Positions 59,954-64,000 of a DNA stretch of 64,000 nt are shown in pieces. Position 1 is the stretch's first letter; each line of letters opens with the position of its first letter. The stretch lies in the NCBI GenBank assembly GCA_004193285.1, contig SECP01000006.1, positions 1 through 64,000 on the forward strand, given 5' to 3'. Position numbers and translations under genes: made by a program. This DNA comes from Myxococcales bacterium. Lineage in GTDB: Bacteria > Myxococcota_A > Polyangia > Polyangiales > Polyangiaceae. The notes beneath the pieces are model-generated. The model did no database searches. It had not been told where the DNA came from and saw only the letters and a program-made list of their open reading frames with translations.

Positions 59954-60706
59954 TCACTCCACTTCTACGACGGCGCTCACGTCCACGCGCGCGCGCAGAT
60001 CCTCGAGGGCGGCGCTGAGCAGCGCGTCGCTCGTGCCGTCGAACGTGACGCGCGTGCGGTAGCGCGGGTTGAACAGCGCCGGGTACGAGCCGATGCTGAC
60101 GAGGGGGTGCGCGGCGACCACCGCGTCCAGCGAGGTCTTGAGATCGACTTCGTCCAGCTTGAGCACCAGCGCCCGAGAGAGGAACGGGCGCGGCCCGACG
60201 ATGGAAGCCCGCAGCGCCGCGAGCTTCATCCGAAACACCTCCGGCACCCCCGGCAAGATCCACACGTTCTCCACCACCGGCGTCGGCCAGGACACGTCCG
60301 GCGCGCGGCGCAGCTCCGCGCCCTCCGGTACGTCCGCGAAGCGCAAGTGGGCTTCGCTGGTAGCGTCGCCGAACGTCTGCCGCACCAGCTCCACCAAGGT
60401 CGCGTCGCGCACCACGCGCCGCCCGAATGCCTTGGCCACGGCTTCTATCGTCACGTCATCGTGAGTCGGGCCCACGCCGCCGCTCGTCACGACCACGCCG
60501 TGCGCGCGAGAAAGACGAAGGACCGCCGGCGCCAAGGTGGCGACCTCGTCCGGCAAAATCTCCGCCGTGCGCAGCTCGACCCCGAGGCTGCGTAGGCACT
60601 TCGCGAGCGGAGGCAGGTTCGCCTCCACCACCTTGCCGCTCAGTAGCTCGTTGCCGATGACGAGGAACGCGGCTGTCTCCACGGTCACTTTCGCCATCCC
60701 GCTCAC
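59954..60706 (-). CDS. MoaB/CinA N-terminal-domain protein (molybdopterin-binding-like)
   Basis: This protein of about 250 residues starts at a GTG at 60706, overlapping the xseB stop (GTGA); the ATG at 60697 is an alternative. The fold signature of CinA-N/MoaB is AAFLVIGNELLSGKVVEANL, GVVVTSGGVGPTHDDVTIEA and VVENVWILPGVPEVFRMKLA. The amidase domain of full CinA is absent, so it resembles the short nucleotide or FAD-pyrophosphatase type proteins. It is the last gene of the overlapping operon. Cytoplasmic. Confidence 0.87.
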   Translation of the reverse strand: MSGMAKVTVETAAFLVIGNELLSGKVVEANLPPLAKCLRSLGVELRTAEILPDEVATLAPAVLRLSRAHGVVVTSGGVGPTHDDVTIEAVAKAFGRRVVRDATLVELVRQTFGDATSEAHLRFADVPEGAELRRAPDVSWPTPVVENVWILPGVPEVFRMKLAALRASIVGPRPFLSRALVLKLDEVDLKTSLDAVVAAHPLVSIGSYPALFNPRYRTRVTFDGTSDALLSAALEDLRARVDVSAVVEVE

Positions 60707-60975
60707 TCCGGATCCAGCTCGCGCACGATGGGCTCGCCGTCGGGATCGATGGCGAGCAGCTCTTCCACTCGCTTCTCCGCCGCGTCCAGCTGGGCCTGGG
60801 AGGTGCGCGAGAGGCGCGTGCCTTCTTCGAACAGCGCCAGGGATTGTTCCAGCGAAAGCTCGCCGCCCTCCAGCTGCTCCACGATCGCGGTGAGCCGCTT
60901 GAGCGCCTGCTCGAAGCCGGGAACCTCGGCCGTGGCCGCGGCGGGCCGGGCTTTGTCGGCGGTGGCTTTCTTCAT
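60703..60975 (-). CDS. xseB: Exodeoxyribonuclease VII small subunit
   Basis: This 90-aa protein starts at the ATG at 60975 and overlaps both neighbours by four bases. The XseB signature is FEQALKRLTAIVEQLEGGEL, SLEQSLALFEEGTRLSRTSQ, then AQLDAAEKRVEELLAIDPDG. It binds XseA and is needed for processive cleavage of single-stranded DNA; xseA is not in this window. An N-terminal Lys/Ala-rich extension (about 18 residues) precedes the core. Cytoplasmic. Confidence 0.93.
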   Translation of the reverse strand: MKKATADKARPAAATAEVPGFEQALKRLTAIVEQLEGGELSLEQSLALFEEGTRLSRTSQAQLDAAEKRVEELLAIDPDGEPIVRELDPE

Positions 60976-62993
60976 GGGCGCGCCCCCGGAACGTTCACCC
61001 GTCTGCCCGAAAGCGCAAGCCGAACCTGAACGACTGCGGGATCGACCCCGGCCAGCGCGACGACGCCGTCCGCGTCCGCGACCACCGGCAGGGCGAGACC
61101 CGAGCCGAAGCGCACCATCGCCGCCGGGAGCTCCTGTGGTCCGAGGCCCGGGTTCGCGACCAGCTCCAGCCAAGCCGTCTCCGGGCCAGCCACACCGGTC
61201 CCCAGGCGCTGGCCTGCGAGGGCCCGGCGTGCGGCTTCGCGCACCTCGGTCGCGCCGTCCAGCTCGGCGGCGAGGGTGAGCGCGCGCCTCCGAACCGGCT
61301 CGATCCGCCGACTCAGCGCCACCACGGCCGCATGCCGCACCGCGCTGTCAGGCTCGAAGCGGTAGGCGCTTTCGATCAAGCCGAGGGCCTCCGGCGCCTG
61401 GGCGAGGCCGAGCCCCAAGAGCGTGTGCGCGCGCAGCCACGGGTCCCCGCTGCTCAGCAGCTCGCGAACTAGTGGCAAGAGGTCGGCGTCGAGCCGCGCG
61501 GCCAGCGCCGTCGCGGCCAGGAGCGAACCCGGCCCCGCTTCGTGCGCAAGCTCCAGCAATTGCGGCGTGGGCAGCAAGCTCGCGGCCTCTGGATCCGCCA
61601 GGCCGCTGGCGAGCGCGGCCCGGAGCCCCGGATCAGGCTCGCTCACGAGGCGCCTCACGGCCACGCGGGCGGCTTCACCCGAAGCTGCCAATCGTGCGAC
61701 GGCGCGCACCACGTCCGGATCTGCCGAGCGCAGCCGCTCGAGGAGCGCGCTCGGGTTCAGTACCGCGTCCGCGAAGGCGGCGGCCGCGCGCTCGGCCGGC
61801 TGCGACGAGCGGAGCGAGGTCGCGAGCTGCTCCTCCAGCGCGCGGCTTCGCTCTCCCAGACGAGCGGCGCGCAGCGCGAGCGCACGGAGGGCGCGCGAAC
61901 GCAGCTTCGGCTCCGCGAGCGCGTTCGCGAGACGCGTGGCCGCGTAACTGCCTGGAGCTCGCGACAGCGCGTGCAGCGCAAGCCCAGCGCTGTCGGGCGT
62001 CGCGAGCGCTCTTTCCAAGCGCGGCGACGCCCACCCACTCCCGCGCGCGAAGAGCTCGAGCAGCGCGGCTCCGTTCGGCCCCGCGCTATCGAAATTCAAC
62101 CATGCCGGCGCCGGCACGCGCCCGTCCGTTTTGAGCAGCGCGGCGAGCGACGCGGGTCGGGTCTCCTCGCTTCCGGCCAGAAGCGCGAGGGCCGGGCCTG
62201 CCTCGCGCGGAGCGCGCTCGGCGAAGATCTGCGCCGCGGCCACGAGCAGGGCCGGTTGCCGCTCGGAACGAAGCCAATGCCGCGCGAGCGGCACGACCTC
62301 CTCCGAGCCGAGCCGAGCCAGGGCGAGAGCAGCCGCCGCGCGCGCGTCGGGAGCGGCGCGCCGCACGACCTCACGCAGGTAGCTCTCCGCGCGACGGTCG
62401 CCGAGCGCACCGAGTGCCCGGCACAGCTCACGCGTTGGGGCGCCGGGCACGCGCAGGATCGGCGTGATGTCCAGCGGGGGATACGCCAGCAGCGCCTGCT
62501 CGGTCAGCTCTGCTTGCAACCCTGGCTTACGCAGCGCGCGCCCGAGCGCGGAGAGCGCCGCCGGATCCTGAGAGCGCGCGAGCGCGAGCGCGGCCGCGCT
62601 CTGCACCCATTCCGAGAGCGGTCCGTCATCCGCATCCACCGCCGGGGAGGACAAGGCGCGCACCAGCGCGTCGCGCGCGAGCGGCTGCTTCACGTGAGGA
62701 GCCAGCGCCCTCACCGCGGCGAGGTGCTCCTGCGCTCCGCGCGCGGCCCCGCCCGGGTCCAGCGCCCGCGCGAGGAGCTCTACCGCGCGAGGCGAGCCGA
62801 GGGCGGAAAGCCGCTCGACCCCGCGCAGTCGGTCGCGGGGAGCTTCGCTCGCCAGCAGGCGCTCCGCGGCCGGAGTCCCCAGCTGCCCCAGCAGCGAGGA
62901 CGAAGGCTTTGCGGGCTCGCCCGCCCGCTGCGCCTGACCATGATTGGCAAAGACGCACACGAGCCCCGCCACCGCGAACGCTCGCAGCTTCAC
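60972..62993 (-). CDS. Exported HEAT-repeat protein
   Basis: This 673-aa protein starts at a GTG at 62993 (VKLRAFAVAGLVCVFANHGQ, a signal peptide), overlapping the stop of the preceding gene (GTGA). Almost the whole length consists of helical HEAT-type repeats: SPRAVELLARALDPGG, DPAALSALGRAL, APDARAAAALALARLGSEEV, DPDVVRAVARLAAS, AVRHAAVVALSRRIEPV. A C-terminal beta part follows (GLALPVVADADGVVALAGVD). It is probably a periplasmic scaffold. Its stop overlaps xseB (ATGA). A frame open further upstream is antisense shadow of the next gene and is rejected. Confidence 0.82.
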   Translation of the reverse strand: MKLRAFAVAGLVCVFANHGQAQRAGEPAKPSSSLLGQLGTPAAERLLASEAPRDRLRGVERLSALGSPRAVELLARALDPGGAARGAQEHLAAVRALAPHVKQPLARDALVRALSSPAVDADDGPLSEWVQSAAALALARSQDPAALSALGRALRKPGLQAELTEQALLAYPPLDITPILRVPGAPTRELCRALGALGDRRAESYLREVVRRAAPDARAAAALALARLGSEEVVPLARHWLRSERQPALLVAAAQIFAERAPREAGPALALLAGSEETRPASLAALLKTDGRVPAPAWLNFDSAGPNGAALLELFARGSGWASPRLERALATPDSAGLALHALSRAPGSYAATRLANALAEPKLRSRALRALALRAARLGERSRALEEQLATSLRSSQPAERAAAAFADAVLNPSALLERLRSADPDVVRAVARLAASGEAARVAVRRLVSEPDPGLRAALASGLADPEAASLLPTPQLLELAHEAGPGSLLAATALAARLDADLLPLVRELLSSGDPWLRAHTLLGLGLAQAPEALGLIESAYRFEPDSAVRHAAVVALSRRIEPVRRRALTLAAELDGATEVREAARRALAGQRLGTGVAGPETAWLELVANPGLGPQELPAAMVRFGSGLALPVVADADGVVALAGVDPAVVQVRLALSGRRVNVPGARP

Positions 62994-64000
62994 GGCTTGG
63001 CGCTCGCCGCCGGTTTGGGCTGGGTCACCGCGAAGCCGACTCCGCTCGCGGCGACTCCCGGCAGCTTCGCGACGACCGAAAATGCCGCTGCCTCCGCGGC
63101 ATTTTCGCGGCGGACGAGAGCGCGCAGCAACGTCACGATGGTGGCGCTGCGGCTCCTCGCTTCCTCCGCCGCGGCCGGGCTCGCGCTCTGCGGCCGGACG
63201 CCGACGAGCAGCGTGAGGCTCGGATTCTGGTGCAGAAGCGTGGCGAGGGCCCTCAACGCCACGTGCGACTTCTGGGTGAGCTCCAGCGCGCGCGGCATGG
63301 CCTCGAATGCGATGGGCGCCGCGACGCGCACGCTCTGCGTCTTCTCGTCGTAGCGGGCCAGCGGTGGGCGCGGCTTCTTGACGTCGGTATCCGGGCAGCC
63401 GTCCGCATCCTCGAAGCCGTCGAACGTCTCCGCCGCCTGCGGGCACTTGTCGTCCACGTCGTCGTACGTGTCGCCGTCCTTGTCGGGGCTTGCGCAGCCG
63501 TTTTGCTTGGCGTCTCCGCGCGCCATGCCCGCGACCTCCGGGCAGGCGTCGTCCGTGTCCGGGATGCCATCCTGATCGTTGTCCGTATCTGGGCAGCCGT
63601 CGGTGTCCTCGAAGCCGTCGCGGTCCTCCGCTTTCTTCGGGCACTTGTCGTCGGCGTCGTAGATGCCGTCCATATCCCGGTCACGGAGGGGGCAGCCCCG
63701 CAGCTTCGGATCCGCCGAGTCTTTGCCAGCTTCACGCGGGCATGCATCCGTCGCGTCGGGAAGGCCGTCGTGGTCGTCGTCCGCATCCGCGCATCCGTCC
63801 TCGTCCTCGAAGCCGTCCGAGTCCTCTTTTTCAGCGGGGCACTTGTCGGTGTCGTCGCCCACCCCATCGTCGTCGTTGTCGAAATCCGGGCAGCCGTCAC
63901 TGTCTTGAAAACCGTCGCGGTCTTCGGCCAGCTCCGCGCACTCGTCTTTTTCGTCCTCGATGCCGTCTTGATCCGCGTCGTAAAAGCGAGGGGCCCAGCC
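62990..64000 (-). CDS. Thrombospondin type 3 repeat protein with degenerate OmpA-like C-terminus (partial)
   Basis: The gene enters the window at 64000 and ends at 62990. The visible 336 residues begin with calcium-binding TSP3 repeats of the form DADQDGIEDEKDECAELAED, DGFQDSDGCPDFDNDDDG and so on, at least seven. The C-terminal 120 residues (VRVAAPIAFEAMPRALELTQ, LATLLHQNPSLTLLVGVR, ARSRSATIVTLLRAL) match an OmpA-like peptidoglycan-binding domain in which several usual residues are replaced. Most likely an outer-membrane barrel protein whose N-terminus lies outside the window. Overlaps the HEAT-repeat gene (GTGA). Confidence 0.85.
   Translation of the reverse strand, partial: GWAPRFYDADQDGIEDEKDECAELAEDRDGFQDSDGCPDFDNDDDGVGDDTDKCPAEKEDSDGFEDEDGCADADDDHDGLPDATDACPREAGKDSADPKLRGCPLRDRDMDGIYDADDKCPKKAEDRDGFEDTDGCPDTDNDQDGIPDTDDACPEVAGMARGDAKQNGCASPDKDGDTYDDVDDKCPQAAETFDGFEDADGCPDTDVKKPRPPLARYDEKTQSVRVAAPIAFEAMPRALELTQKSHVALRALATLLHQNPSLTLLVGVRPQSASPAAAEEARSRSATIVTLLRALVRRENAAEAAAFSVVAKLPGVAASGVGFAVTQPKPAASAKP

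Noticed and set aside
62994..63644. N-terminal extension of the HEAT-repeat protein
   Set aside because: It overlaps the TSP3 repeats in another frame and has shadow composition; the GTG at 62993 starts a signal peptide and overlaps the previous stop.

Overview
The window is a high-GC bacterial chromosome segment that fits the Myxococcota (probably class Polyangia). The clues are three proteins ending in a MYXO-CTERM-type tail (Cys motif, one membrane helix, Arg cluster), many lipoproteins with Gly/Ser/Ala linkers, Cys-rich lipoproteins, a DUF4388-like protein, an AgmX-type protein and thrombospondin-type-3/OmpA proteins. This placement is inferred from protein style; there is no rRNA in the window.

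Layout. 0-4.3 kb: a partial lipoprotein that runs into a perfect foldback at the window edge, a GYF_2/GAF-like protein, then a start/stop-overlapped operon of fatty acid hydroxylase, glyoxalase-fold protein and an Fe-S RNA uracil methyltransferase. 4.3-12.6 kb: envelope and unknown proteins (FecR-like, DUF2254, Cys/Ser-repeat protein, DUF4388-like, AgmX/TonB-like) and two members of a small-protein family. 12.6-35.5 kb is the most unusual part. It holds two paralogous three-gene operons in divergent orientation: a Tat-exported DUF1501 protein, a large single-heme (CxxCH) lipoprotein, and a seven-repeat VCBS/FG-GAP surface protein with a MYXO-CTERM tail. Gene order, ATGA overlaps, spacings and downstream terminators are the same in both. 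Between them lie a methyltransferase/PKHD-dioxygenase pair, a GlxA-type regulator facing a DJ-1/PfpI gene, and a cupin. Beside the first copy are two further single-heme lipoproteins, a TPR/2OG-oxygenase and the third small-protein paralog; after the second copy come a Cys-rich lipoprotein and a 171-bp palindromic element.

36-46 kb: a trypsin-like surface protease, SRPBCC protein, exported FGE-sulfatase-domain protein, Pcm, AlgH/YqgE, an MBL-fold hydrolase, tRNA-Cys, a PPOX flavoprotein, an LLM flavin oxidoreductase, DgkA, an RcsF-like lipoprotein and tRNA-Ala. 46-53 kb: dnaK with promoter and terminator, GtrA-like, ArsC/Spx-like, a large lipoprotein and a membrane protein. 53-64 kb, almost all on the minus strand: RluA, envelope proteins, a PP2C phosphatase fused to a cyclic-nucleotide-binding domain with a FecR-like lipoprotein, RadC, and a tightly overlapped operon of TSP3/OmpA protein, HEAT-repeat protein, xseB and a CinA/MoaB-fold protein.

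How it may fit together: the duplicated cassette plausibly builds a cell-surface redox or hydrolytic assembly, with Tat export of the DUF1501 protein, lipid anchoring of the heme protein and sorted display of the beta-propeller protein. Its substrate cannot be read from the sequence. The rest is mostly housekeeping or envelope biology.
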